DNA from: Viola odorata
Taxonomy: Eukaryota > Streptophyta > Magnoliopsida > Malpighiales > Violaceae
Length of the DNA stretch: 64,000 nucleotides
Direction of reading: 5' to 3'
NCBI GenBank assembly: GCA_963691705.1
Contig: OY829541.1
Location: 50,922,377-50,986,376 of the forward strand
Shown here piece by piece: positions 21,278 to 30,887 of this stretch. A program made the translations under genes and the position numbers. A model generated the notes under the pieces. That model was not told where the DNA came from, did not search any database, and was given only the letters and a program-made list of their open reading frames with translations. Within the stretch, counting starts at the first letter, position 1. The number at the start of each line of letters is the position of its first letter.

Positions 21278-22598
21278 TCATCTCCCGATGATACGGGTAA
21301 CGCGGTATGGCCCTTCCCAGTTTGGACTGAGCTTTCCCCGGCGTTGACCAATTGCTCGCTGATCCCTGAGTACTAGATCACCTTCTTTTAGGATTCGTTC
21401 CTTGACGCGCCTGTTATGATAACGCGCCATCTTTTGCTTATAGTGCATCATCTTCAGAAGAGCTTCCTCTTGTAATTCAAGCAGTGCGTCAAGATTCGCA
21501 CGCAACCTTTCCTCATTCAACTCTTCTCTGAAGTAAGCTACCCGTAAGCTCATGGTACCAATTTCCACGGGCGTAACGGCCTCAGTGCCGAAAGCCAGTG
21601 CGAATGGTGTCTCTCCTGTACTAGTTTTCGCGGTCATGCGATATGCCCACATCATATACAGCAGTTCATCTGCCCACTTCTTCTTAGATCCTTCCAGGTT
21701 CTTCTTAAAACCATTCAGGATGGCTCGGTTTGTCACCTCAGACTGACCATTGGTCTGCGGATGAGCCACGAAAGAGAATCTCTGCTCGATTCTGAACTCC
21801 CCACATTGGTTTCTAAAGAACTGGCTAGTGAACTGCGTTCCGTTATCGCTAACTAATACGCGAGGAACTCCGAAGCGTATGATAACTTGGTGCTTGAAGA
21901 AACGCCAGATTTTTTTCTGTTGTGATGTTGGCAACCGCCTCAGCTTCTGCCCATTTGGTGAAGTAATCCACTGCTACGACCACAAACTTTAGTTGCGATC
22001 TTGCCTTTAGAAATGGTCCAAGGATATCAATTCCCCATTTCGCAAAAGGACAAGGAGCGATAATATCATGGATTTGTGCAGTGGGTTGCCGGGGAATCTT
22101 GGAGAATTCCTGACACTTTTGGCAAGTTAGCACATAATCTTGGCAGTCTCTCCGAATGGTGGGCCAGTAGAACCCCGATCGAAAGACCTGCGCAGCCATG
22201 GTTCCGCCGGATGCGTGCATGCCACAAATTCCCTCGTAGATTTCGCGGAGGGTATGAAGACCCTCTTGTTCTGTTATGCATCTCGCGGCTGGATGAGAGG
22301 AACACCTCCGTAGCAGTTCCCCATTAAAGTATGTGCATCGTGCCGCTTGCTTTAGCACTTTCTTCTTCTCAGCGTTATCCGCTGGAAGTTCATCATGTTT
22401 CAAGTATTTTATGACGGGAATTCTCCAGTCATTTTCACTTTCTTCCACACAGAGCGTCGCTTGTTCTTCCATGAAGAAGGGTACGGGTATCTCCCTGTAG
22501 TACACCCCCTTTGGTATGGACGTCTCTGGACTTGCCGCGAGTTTAGCAAGATTGTCAGCCTCAACGTTATCCTCTCGAGGAATGTGCTCGAAGCTGAC
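21278..22598 (-). pseudogene. Integrase of the Tat element, frameshifted
   Basis: The N-terminal zinc-binding region (H...GGTMAAQ...CQDYVLTCQKCQEF) is near 22250-22130. The catalytic core has D in GIDILGPF, D in VSDNGTQF and E in NGQSEVTNRAI. A C-terminal part with DLVLRDQRAIGQRRGKLSPNWEGPYRVTRIIGR, interrupted by ordinary spacing, ends the frame at 21278. Integrase joins the DNA copy to the host chromosome. The frame jumps by one base around a run of seven T at 21908-21914, splitting the zinc finger and first D from the other two catalytic residues. The catalytic residues themselves are intact. Confidence 0.85.
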
Positions 22599-22949
22599 CT
22601 ATATGCCACATTTCTTTATTTCTATCAACTCGTGCTTCACTTTGGCAAGGTATTGTACCATGATGGGCTCTCTAGCTTGAGAGTGTCCCAGCACTTGGTC
22701 TATTATCAACTTGGAGTCTCCGCAGACTTTCAGCCGTAAGTCTCCCAACCTCCCAGAGTCGTGTATTCCCTTGATTGAAATACTCTTTCCTATCCTGAGC
22801 CCGACTAATAGCGCTTCATATTCTGCGGCGTTGTTGGATAACGGCTGCAGGATTCGGATGGCATATCGCACATGGATGCCGTGAGGCCCACTCATGAAAA
22901 TTCTGGCCCCGGCCAGCTCTTGATTTTTGGCGTCATCCACTTGGATAAC
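22599..22949 (-). pseudogene. Second (archaeal-type) RNase H domain of the Tat element
   Basis: Continues the RT frame after the stop at 22950. The key stretch NNAAEYEALLVGLRIGKSI is followed by VCGDSKLIIDQVLGHSQA, the E and D landmarks of RNase H. Having this domain after the ordinary RNase H is characteristic of the Tat lineage and supports that placement. A TAG stop at 22599-22601 ends it. The following residues (FEHIPREDN, VEADNLAKLA) belong to the end of the same domain and lie just past the stop. Confidence 0.85.
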
Positions 22950-24611
22950 TCACAGGTCAGTGTAGGTCTCAGGGAAGGGAAGGTCCAATTCTTCTTTTTC
23001 CTTTTCAGTCAATTCTGTTAGAGGATCCGGCGTGAAAGTACATTCCGCGATAAAGTCCGCAAAGATTTGAGCCTTCACAGACGGTCGGGATCGGTAATGC
23101 AACCCATATTGTTCAAGTTCAAGAACCCAGATTAACATCCTCCCCGAGGATTCAAGTTTTCGAAAGATCCTTTTCAGAGGTTGGTCTGTTAGCACAACGA
23201 CAGTATAAGCTTGAAAGTATCGGCTCATTTTCCGTGTGGCTTGTATCAATGCTAACGCGATTTTCTCAATACGAGCGTATCTGAGCTCGGCATCTTTCAG
23301 GATGTGACTTACAAAGTACACCGGACGGTGCCTGCGATCGTTGTCTCGCACAAGGACCGCACTGACCACTTCGTCAGCAACCCCTAGGTATAAGTATAGG
23401 ATATCGCCAGGTTTTGGTCTTGTCAATACCAAGTCAGACGATAGGTAAGCTTTCAAGCTTGCAAATTCTTCTTCGCACTCTGCCATCCATCCGAAAGCGG
23501 CTTTCTTACGTATAACTTTGAAGAAAGGGAGACACCTCTCTCCTTGCTTAGAAATAAACCGTCCCAGAGTGATAACGCGCCCGGTTAGTTTTTGTACCTC
23601 TTTTATAGTCTGAGGAGATATCATGTCTTGTATAGCCTGGACCTTTGACGGGTTGGGCTGAATGCCCTTTTGGCTGACCACATATCCCAAAAATTTGCCC
23701 GTTTGAAAAGCGAACATGCACTTTCGAGGGTTCAACTTCATCTGATATTGCTTCATTACTTTGAATACTTCAACCAGATCGGATAAGTGATCTTCAAAGC
23801 TTTGAATTTTAACCAGTATATCATCGACATATGCTTCGACATTTCGCCCAATCTGTTTTTCAAAGACCTGATTCGTCATTCGCTGGAAGGTGGCTCCAGC
23901 ATTTTTCAACCCGAAAGGCATTGTCGTATAGCAATAGGTGGCCTTCGGAGTGATGAAGGCAGTTTTCTCTTCATCCTCCTTGGCCATGGGGATTTGATGG
24001 TACCCGAAATTGGCGTCCAACGAGCTTAAGTATGCGTATCCGGCAGCCTGATCAACTAACTGATCAATTCGAGGGAGTGGGTAACAGTCTTTGGGGCAAG
24101 CATCATTCAAATCTGTGAAATCGATGCACATGCGCCATTCTCCACTGGGCTTGGGGACCAGAACAGGATTAGCCAACCAGTTGGGATATCGCACTTCTCG
24201 AATAAAGCCAGCGTCGAGAAGCTTAACAACTTCTTTTTCGACCGCCCTTGCTTTTTCAGCAGAGAAAGCACGTCGTTTCTGTTGGACCGGTCTGGCATCA
24301 GGGTTGACATTGAGTCGATGTTCTGCCACCTCCCGTGAGATACCGGGCATGTCAGATGGTTTCCATGCAAATTCTCCTTTGCATTTATTCAACAGTTGGA
24401 CCAACTGCAACTTTTCCTCTGTGTTGAGGTTATCGTTAACTAGAAATACGGCTCTGTCTACCCCGCTGACTGGGACATGAGTCATTTTATCTACAGGCTG
24501 AGTACGTTTTTCATCATTTTGCTCATATGGGTCCACCGTCACGCACACATACCTGTCGCAACTCTTCTGAGTCATAAGCAGATAGCATTCAGCTGCTAAC
24601 TTCTGATTTCC
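22950..24611 (-). pseudogene. Reverse transcriptase and first RNase H of the Tat element
   Basis: The RT core is well preserved: the primer-grip and finger region WRMCIDFTDLNDACPKD, then FGLKNAGATFQRMTNQVF, and the catalytic box AYVDDILVK. It is followed by the RT thumb and a first RNase H domain with the stretch PVYFVSHILKDAELRYARIE. These copy the genomic RNA into DNA and remove the RNA strand. The frame is open from 24611 to a TGA stop at 22950-22952, where the second RNase H begins. The stop can be explained by a single transition, which fits decay after insertion. Confidence 0.9.
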
Positions 24612-25022
24612 TCAGATCGAGACCACACCATCCCAGGACGGGTATTTCAACTTTAGATGCTTTTGCGATATCTCCGCTCCAAAACGGTTGAGGAATGGTC
24701 GTCCCAATATGGAATTATAAGGCAGATTTAGATCCACCACCAAGAATAAAAGCTCCTCAGACCGTTTGGAGGTGTCTTCCTTGAAATATACGGGCAAGGT
24801 AGTCACTCCAGTCACTGGGATGGGGACTCCGTCTACCCCAATAATAGGTTTTTTACAGGGCGTAAGCTCGCTATCTGAACGCTTCAAGAGATTGTAAGCT
24901 TCCAACGAGAACAAGTTTACGACACTTCCATTGTCAACCAGAGTTCTTCTAACTCCATGGTTAGCGATAATGGGTGTAATTACTAACGCGTCGTTATGCG
25001 GATACACCACACCCTTCTCGTC
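24612..25022 (-). pseudogene. Retroviral-type aspartic protease domain of the Tat element
   Basis: In frame with the upstream Gag and downstream RT. The flap/active-site region reads RRTLVDNGSVVNLF and the second half has NSILGRPFLNRFGA, the usual pair of landmarks for the gypsy protease. The active site is D-N-G rather than D-T/S-G. My recollection is that DNG is common in Tat-lineage proteases, so I do not count it as a lesion. The domain matures the Gag-Pol polyprotein. A TGA stop at 24612-24614 separates it from RT. Confidence 0.8.
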
Positions 25023-27068
25023 CTATTTAGAAAATGATAATACCATACGATCCAAGGCACTTATCGCTTCACTCTTTATTGTCATGCCAGTCTGTTTCCG
25101 CTTATCCCCTAGAGCGGGTATCAATTGTGCGGTTTCATCCAGATAAGGTGTGCCTCCCACGATGATGTTGATGATAGGGACATCTTCATCATCGATTGTA
25201 AGCATTTCCCGGCCTTCTCCCACAGGACCGATGTCATGGCCTGGGGGGCGGGATGGTGCCGCCCTGCTATCAGCTACTCTATTTGTAGGGTTACTTTTAG
25301 CTTCCTCTCGTGTTTTCATGGCAAATTCCCCCAAATAGCCTTCCTCCACCAGATGTTCTATCGCCGCTTTGAGTTCTCGGCATGCTTCAGTTGAGTGTCC
25401 TTTGGCTTTGTGAAATTTGCAATAGGCATTTTCTCTTCGTCCCAGGATTACCCCCGGTCTTACAGGGGCAGGATAACGGATGGGCAGGTTTCGCTGCTCC
25501 ATTATTGCCAGTATTTCTACTCGGGGTAGAATGAAGGAAGGAGGATCTTAATCATAAACTCGTCCCTTAGGAGGATCACTCTGCCGTTGGCCAGAGGGGT
25601 CGCCAGATTTTGCCTTGGAGGGATTGCCTCTTCTCCGATTAAATTTCTTGGGAATGTGATCCTTTCGCTGAGCGTAATCATCAACGAACCGATCCTCAGA
25701 GGTAGCCAGGATTAGAGCGTTAGGGGCTGGAGGCATGACGGGCGGCATGTTCCAAATTATATCCCTATTTTCTTCTTCTTCCATCCTCGCATAGTTGTGA
25801 GCTTTTAACCTTAACGCATCCAAAGTCGCCGGTGGGTCAACCATTAAAGCTTCTCGGAGTTTTCCATAACAACAGTTTCGCTTTAAGGCTTCAATGGCGA
25901 AATCAACCGTTACACCTGGTGTTAGCGACATCTCAGTGTCGAAGTAATGGAGGAAGCTCCTCAAAGATTCCTGAGGTTTCCTGTGTAAGTCGAACAAGGC
26001 AGCAGCTGACTTCCTGATAGGGACTGCAGTTCTAAATCGACTCCTGAATTTAGATTCCAGCTGCGCGAAACTGTCAATAGACCCACCCGGAAGACCTTCG
26101 AACCACAAACGTGCGACCCCTAACAGGGTCATTATAAATATTTGACACAAAGCCGCATCATTGTGGGTTTGAAATTGCATAAAATCCTTCACCTTGTTAA
26201 GGTGAGAGATGGGATCTCTAGTGCCATCATAGGATTCCGAGGGGAGCTTTACTTGTCTACTAACCCTGTGACGCCTTATGCGTAGGCTAAAGGGGTGGCC
26301 TGAAGTATCATCAAGGATTTCCCGCGCCTGCCGAGGCGGGGATACCTCCAAACGATACCTACGATCTCTCGGATCTCTGATATGATGTCGCCTGGGAGTC
26401 AGACTGCGACTCCTTGGTGACCTAGTTCGATGTCTCCTACTGCTGGATCTTTCACTCCCTCCGGGAGACATATCTCTATTATTTTTATTTCTTCTTCCAT
26501 CCCAACGACCTCTGTCCTCCCCACGCCATTGCCGCTCCTCTTGAGAAATAGGAAATGAAGGTACTTGTGGTATGTACGGCTCCACCTTCCTATGAGCAAT
26601 CTGTACAAAACTGACTGGCGCACTTAATGCGGGCAACGTTGATGAGACATTCGCATGCAGCGGGGACGATAGTGGTCTTTCTGTAATGATTGATGGAGTG
26701 AAAATGATTTGAGATGCCACGCCTGACCCAGAAGCAGCAGGTGTATATCTGCTAGCCAACTCTGTTAAGTGGTCTAATTGAGCACGAAGGGCTAAAATCG
26801 AGCTCGCGAAAGGGTTATTTGCGCTATCCACCACGGATCCCCCCGACTGAGGAGGAAAATGACTTGACCCCACTATTTGGGACAAAGGAGTACTCGGCTG
26901 TAACATAAACGTTCTCGTTGTTTGTGCGAGAGATAGATCTGACATTCCTGAAGGAATTTCTTGCACCGAGGTGGGAGCATCTGAAGTGGCGAAGGCAAAG
27001 AGTCGTCTACGGGTATCAAATGAAAGACTAGAGGACTGAGTCAACGGTGGATCGAAATCAAAAGCCAT
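25023..27068 (-). pseudogene. gag: Gag of the Tat-lineage element (broken)
   Basis: Starts at ATG 27068 (MAFDFDPP). The middle carries the retrotransposon Gag domain, around residues 270-400, with the sequence RLWFEGLPGGSIDSFAQLE and the FLHYFDTEM stretch. An Arg/Ser-rich segment precedes it. A zinc-knuckle-like part, YCKFHKAKGHSTEACRELK, lies near 25430. Gag forms the particle and packages the RNA. A TAA stop at 25548-25550 and a TAG stop at 25023-25025 interrupt a frame that otherwise runs unbroken into protease, so Gag and Pol seem to have been one polyprotein here. No separate Gag-Pol frameshift signal is visible. Confidence 0.85.
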
Positions 27069-27132
27069 AATCTTTAAATTCCCAGAAGAACAGAGCTTGG
27101 CTATTAAGGACGCTCACTTAATTAAACCAAGG

Positions 27133-27150
27133 CTCTCAATGAAAGCACCA
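27133..27150 (-). other. Primer-binding site of the Tat element
   Basis: The minus strand reads TGGTGCTTTCATTGAGAG, two bases inside the LTR. It starts with TGG, the complement of a tRNA CCA end, and matches the tract commonly found at this place in plant gypsy elements. I did not assign the tRNA. Confidence 0.75.
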
Positions 27151-27153
27151 ATT

Positions 27154-27677
27154 TGATAAGATTCGAGTTTTTGCGGGGGCGGAATTAGGATTATGGCTAT
27201 CCAGGATCACTGTGGCTGTTGTCCGTGGTACCTGCAAAGCGCCGGAGGGGGGGCTCCGGCGTAGACACTCCGATGCTTAAGTTAGTATGGCTATGAAATT
27301 CTGCAGAGATTTTAGTAGAGAATTTACTCTTACTTTAGATCTAGAATGGGGTGCTATTTATAGGCAGAAGAGAAGGCGTTACCCCAGGGGGTGTTATCGA
27401 GGAGAGATAACGCCCAGGATGACATCACCAAGATGGCGTCATGTGGGTCCCCAAACATGATATCGCTGGCGAGATATCGCCTATGTGATGCTATCGACCT
27501 TCCTGGGATAGGATGACGCCACGTGGGACCCCCCCGGCTGATGTCGACTATCCCAGGTTGCACAGCTTATCGCGGGCGGCTACCGGGTGCCGGAGTAAGT
27601 CAAGGTCTACAGGGGTCTGCCCTTATCTCATGGGTGAGATGACGAACGTACCCTTGGCGTTTCATCAATTGTTATCA
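27154..27677 (-). repeat. 5' LTR of the Tat-lineage element
   Basis: The 524-bp segment has matching ends: TGATAA on the left of the + strand and TTATCA on the right, so each strand reads TG...CA. The inner end lies two bases from the primer-binding site, and a TATA box (27354-27362, minus) sits about 315 bases downstream of the LTR's transcriptional left end. The partner 3' LTR is outside the window, so the boundary rests on the TG/CA ends and the neighbouring PBS, not on comparison of two LTRs. Confidence 0.8.
27354..27362 (-). promoter_or_regulatory. TATA box of the Tat element LTR
   Basis: Reads TATAAATAG on the minus strand inside the LTR, upstream of the primer-binding site. This is the expected place for the promoter that makes the genomic RNA. 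Confidence 0.7.
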
Positions 27678-28199
27678 GAAATCAAAACCTAACGACTAAC
27701 CTTTTTCCGCAGAAGATGATAGATAAGGTGTTTGCGCTTTGAGAGAGACAAAATTGAAAGAAGAAAGTAGAATACGCTTTGGGTATTTGTAACCAACCGA
27801 TCTTGAAGAGGGAGTACCTGAAGGCTGAAGCTATCTTCTGGAGCGGGAGTTAGAGCGAAGCGAGAGAGAGAGAGCGAGAGCGGAGTGAGAGAGAGAGAAG
27901 CGAGAAAGAGAGAGCGGAGGGTTGCAGAAGATGAGATTTTATACCTGGTACAAGTGTAAATATGAAGAAGTGGAGTCAATAATTTTGTCCACTTAAAAGT
28001 TAAAACTCCTTCCCGTGCTCTTCTCAAAACCATGGTTTTGGACTGGAGCAATTTGCTCCTTTCTGGGAAGCTTGGTTATCTTTGGTTTTGAACTCAAGCT
28101 TTTTGGGAAGCTTGGTTTGAAAAGCAGTTCACCAAACAACATTACCCAGCTTTTTGGTTTTCAAACTAACTTTTGCAACCCAAACCATAACCCCAAACA
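27678..28199. other. Spacer with GA-rich tract and a possible MITE end
   Basis: No gene. A GAGAGAGAGCGAGAGCGG-type tract lies at 27845-27920. The right part repeats GGGAAGCTTGG twice, and its right border, read on the minus strand, is TGCCTGTTTGGGGTTATGG. Ends like this are common in plant hAT/PIF MITEs. The copia fragment stops at this point, so a MITE or a deletion may have removed the rest of copia. No matching opposite end was identified. Confidence 0.4.
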
Positions 28200-28852
28200 G
28201 GCACATAGTGAGGATGTGTACCGAAGAGACGATGGTAAAGGGAATCAAGGCGTAATTGCTGAGAAGGTAAGCGATTGATTAAATACACTGCAGTGGATAA
28301 AGCTTCCACCCAAAACTTAGCTGGAACAGAGGACTCCAAGAGCAACGTTCGAACCATATCCAACAAGTGACGGTTCTTACGTTCAGTCACCCCGTTCTGT
28401 TGAGGGGTATAAGGGCACAATCGCTGAGATATAATACCTTTCTTTTGCAAGTATCCCTGAAATTCATGTGACATGTATTCCCCTCCATTATCAGACCGCA
28501 ATATCTTAATACATGTAGAAAATTGCATCTCAATATAGGCTAGAAAAGTTTGAAAAACGGTGAATACTTCAACCTTGGTGCGCAGAAAATATATCCATGT
28601 GAAACGGCTGTAATCATCAATAAATGTGACAAAATATTTATACTGTGCATGCGAGATAACAGGAGCAATACCCCAAACATCATAATGTATGATCATAAAA
28701 TATGTATTAGCACGACTTCTAGATGGAGGAAAAGGTAGTATTTTACTTTTCCCCAACTTACAAGTAGAACAATCAAAATTGAAATGTTGATCTATGTTAC
28801 CAAGAAAACCACGATTATTTAAAGTAGACAAAATCACATTGTTCGGATGCAA
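28200..28852 (-). pseudogene. Copia integrase, C-terminally truncated
   Basis: Has the zinc-finger end CSTCKLGKSKILPFP, the core words IHYDVWGIAPV and ILRSDNGGEYMSHEF, and the stretch CPYTPQQNGVTERKNRHLLD, giving the D-D-E triad. The similarity stops shortly after LFGTHPHYVP, where the flanking DNA begins. The N-terminal HHCC half is in another frame (about 28815-28900). Confidence 0.8.
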
Positions 28853-28930
28853 TAATAGAAGCTAAAGACAAAGCTCTAGGAATAGAAAATTGCAGCGAAA
28901 GAATTCTGCCCACGTTAGGCCCCTTCGCGA

Positions 28931-29577
28931 TCACCTTCCCCGACACCTGATCCTGCACAAGATGGCCATCCCAAGAAAAATGCACATCACAATTATTATC
29001 CACCATTTGACCAACAGAAATAAAGCTAGTAGACAATCAGGAGAAACAAATACATGACGAAAAGAAGGCGTAATAACACCAATGGCTGTAATTGGAAGAT
29101 TACTGTCATTGACAATTTCAATATTTTGTGTGCCAGTATACTCCCGTATATTGTGTAATAAATTAGGTGAGCCAGTCATATGATTGGATGCTCCAGAATT
29201 AATAATCCAAGGAGAGGTAATAGGCTTACTGTGACCTTGAAGTCCAAGAGTAGAGAATGTTGTGAGAATCATTTGTTGTACCATTGCCAGAGTAAGAGTT
29301 GGCCGATTGGCGTTTGTGGTCGTAGAAGCACTGTCATTAACTGTAGAAGAAGAAACAACAGCTGGAAAGACTTGGGCTTTCCGATTTTTTGGACGTGTAG
29401 GGCACTCCTTGATGATATGCCCTTGTTGTTTGCAGTAGTTGCAGAATTTCTTACTACAATTTCATGCGATATGACCAAACTCCTTGCAACTATAGCATTG
29501 TGATTGTCCTTTCCCTCGATTCCTCCCTTGAGCAGCATAAGCAAGAGTGACCAAATTGGCAGTTTCTCTAGGCCCAC
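28931..29577 (-). pseudogene. Copia zinc knuckle and protease remnant
   Basis: A CCHC knuckle (CYSCKEFGHIA, then CNYCKQQGHIIKECPTR) lies at about 29500-29390, with an in-frame stop. It is followed by a protease start, WIINSGASNHMTG (about 29210). The usual copia active site is D-S-G; here the first residue is N, which would inactivate the enzyme. The frame ends at 28931. Confidence 0.7.
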
Positions 29578-29636
29578 TTATAACAGCTTGGGTAGTCATC
29601 CTCTATTCTTCACGCAATTATTCACCAACGCATGTC

Positions 29637-30230
29637 TCATGAGGGAACCGAATTTCTGTTCAACAATCTAGCCCGTGCAGTCTCAAATTTCGGTCGTAAT
29701 TTCATCAAAAAATTATCCCGCTTACTTTCTTCATGAACCGCCTGAAGACCTTCCAACGTCTCTTGAGAGACCTTAGAATAGATAATACTAGAATATTCGC
29801 TCCATAGGTTAATAAAGTCAGAATAATATTGCTCAATGGAAAGATTACCTTGACTGAATTGACTGATTTCAACTTCAAGTTGGAAGCGTCGCGCAGTATT
29901 TTCTTGGTGGTATATGCGTCTCAAGTAATCCCACATTTGTTTCGCTGTACTAAAAGAACGCAGATTGTTAATCATACGTGGTTCAATCAACTCTAAGATC
30001 CAAGAAATGATGCAAACATCTTTGGTTTCCCATTTGATAAGTTCCTGAGTGTCTGTAGGTGCCGAAGAACTGTCATCGATGTGATTCCAGAGTGTCTTCC
30101 CTCTCAAGAACATTCTGAATTGAAACTCCCAGGCAACATAATTCTTGCCTGTAAGTCTAATCGCAAATGTCTCTGAGGATTTACCGGAAAAAATTTCAGT
30201 AGATATCATAAACCGAAAAATCACAACCAA
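29637..30230 (-). pseudogene. gag: Copia Gag (UBN2-type) fragment
   Basis: Contains LTGKNYVAWEFQFRMFLRGK, then the MWDYLRRIYHQENTARRFQL and IEQYYSDFINLWSEYSSI words of the copia Gag core. It likely starts at the methionine of MISTEIF. The frame ends at 29637 and resumes in other frames further down, so it is broken. Confidence 0.8.
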
Positions 30231-30342
30231 ATTGTTGATGATAAATCAACCCGAAACGAAGAAGAGCAAAGAAAAGAACCAAAGAACATCCCAGAAAAGA
30301 GAATCAGAAAAAAATTGTTGGCTCCGCTACCATAACAATCTT

Positions 30343-30550
30343 TGAGCAAAATGGCTGAATGCCTTTTCTCTAGAGATCTTTCTGCTTAAATAAGAAAATA
30401 ATGTACAACCTTAATTAGGCAACAAATATTTACAGCTAATGGCATTGATTATTAGCTAACTATTCTAACTAATATACACAAATACATAGTAAGAAGAATA
30501 ATTTAATTGAAGCCACAAATCTTACGAGTAATTCCTAAATTAGTGTCACA
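30343..30550 (-). repeat. Possible copia LTR remnant
   Basis: Lies outside the degenerate PBS. It could run from TG at 30343 to CA near 30550, giving TG...CA on both strands. With the other LTR missing, neither end can be confirmed. Confidence 0.35.
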
Positions 30551-30887
30551 TATTATTGCCATTAATATTAGGTAGATTCTCTATAAACTATTTTTCTTTT
30601 GTGATTTTCTACTGATTCCCTAAGATACTGTAAATTTGTCATTTCTATATTTTTGTTAATGGGCCAGGCCGAAGCCCATAAGACAAGAACGAGAAATATA
30701 TTCCCCGAGAATTTCCGGATAACATCATTTCATCGTCATCATCTCCTAAATAAATAAAAACCCAAAAAGAAAAAGAAAAAGAAAAAAAGAAGCTCATCAC
30801 AAGAATCTCAGTCACTGAACATTCAACAACGCCAAAACACTCTTATGAGCTCAACGCGCTAAGACGACCTGCCGTCTCACCCAAGCT
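30551..30887 (+). promoter_or_regulatory. Upstream region and 5' UTR of the PP2A B55 gene
   Basis: No other gene is present. The last hundred bases before ATG 30888 look like a 5' UTR (pyrimidine-rich, CAACAACGCC). A short upstream ATG at about 30845 opens a small frame. No clear TATA box at the expected distance was settled on. Confidence 0.4.

Larger units (their letters stand above)
1..27677 (-). mobile_element. Tat-lineage Ty3/gypsy retrotransposon, partial and decayed, with a nested insertion
   Basis: A minus-strand LTR retrotransposon that runs off the left edge. Seen in transcription order: 5' LTR (27677-27154), primer-binding site, Gag, protease, reverse transcriptase, RNase H, a second (archaeal-type) RNase H and integrase in one frame down to 21278. 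About 6 kb of non-pol DNA follows, carrying two spliced genes on the opposite strand. The order PR-RT-RH-IN marks it as Ty3/gypsy. The second RNase H and the antisense genes before the 3' LTR are known traits of the Tat lineage. The 3' LTR is not in the window. The gag-pol frame has five stops (25548, 25023, 24612, 22950, 22599) and one frameshift near 21910, so this copy cannot make its own proteins. A 15.2-kb element (3388-18592) is inserted in its 3' part. Confidence 0.9.
28200..30550 (-). mobile_element. Truncated Ty1/copia retrotransposon
   Basis: Minus-strand order is LTR remnant (about 30550-30343), Gag, zinc knuckle, protease, integrase, then truncation at about 28200. Integrase before the missing RT is the copia order. 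A tract reading ATGGTAGCGGAGCC on the minus strand (about 30320-30333) resembles the tRNA-Met PBS with changes. RT and RNase H are absent and frames are broken throughout, so this is a dead fragment. Confidence 0.8.

Noticed and set aside
24931..25010. DNG instead of DTG/DSG in the Tat protease as an inactivating mutation
   Set aside because: As far as I recall, DNG is common in this lineage, so it is not evidence of damage.
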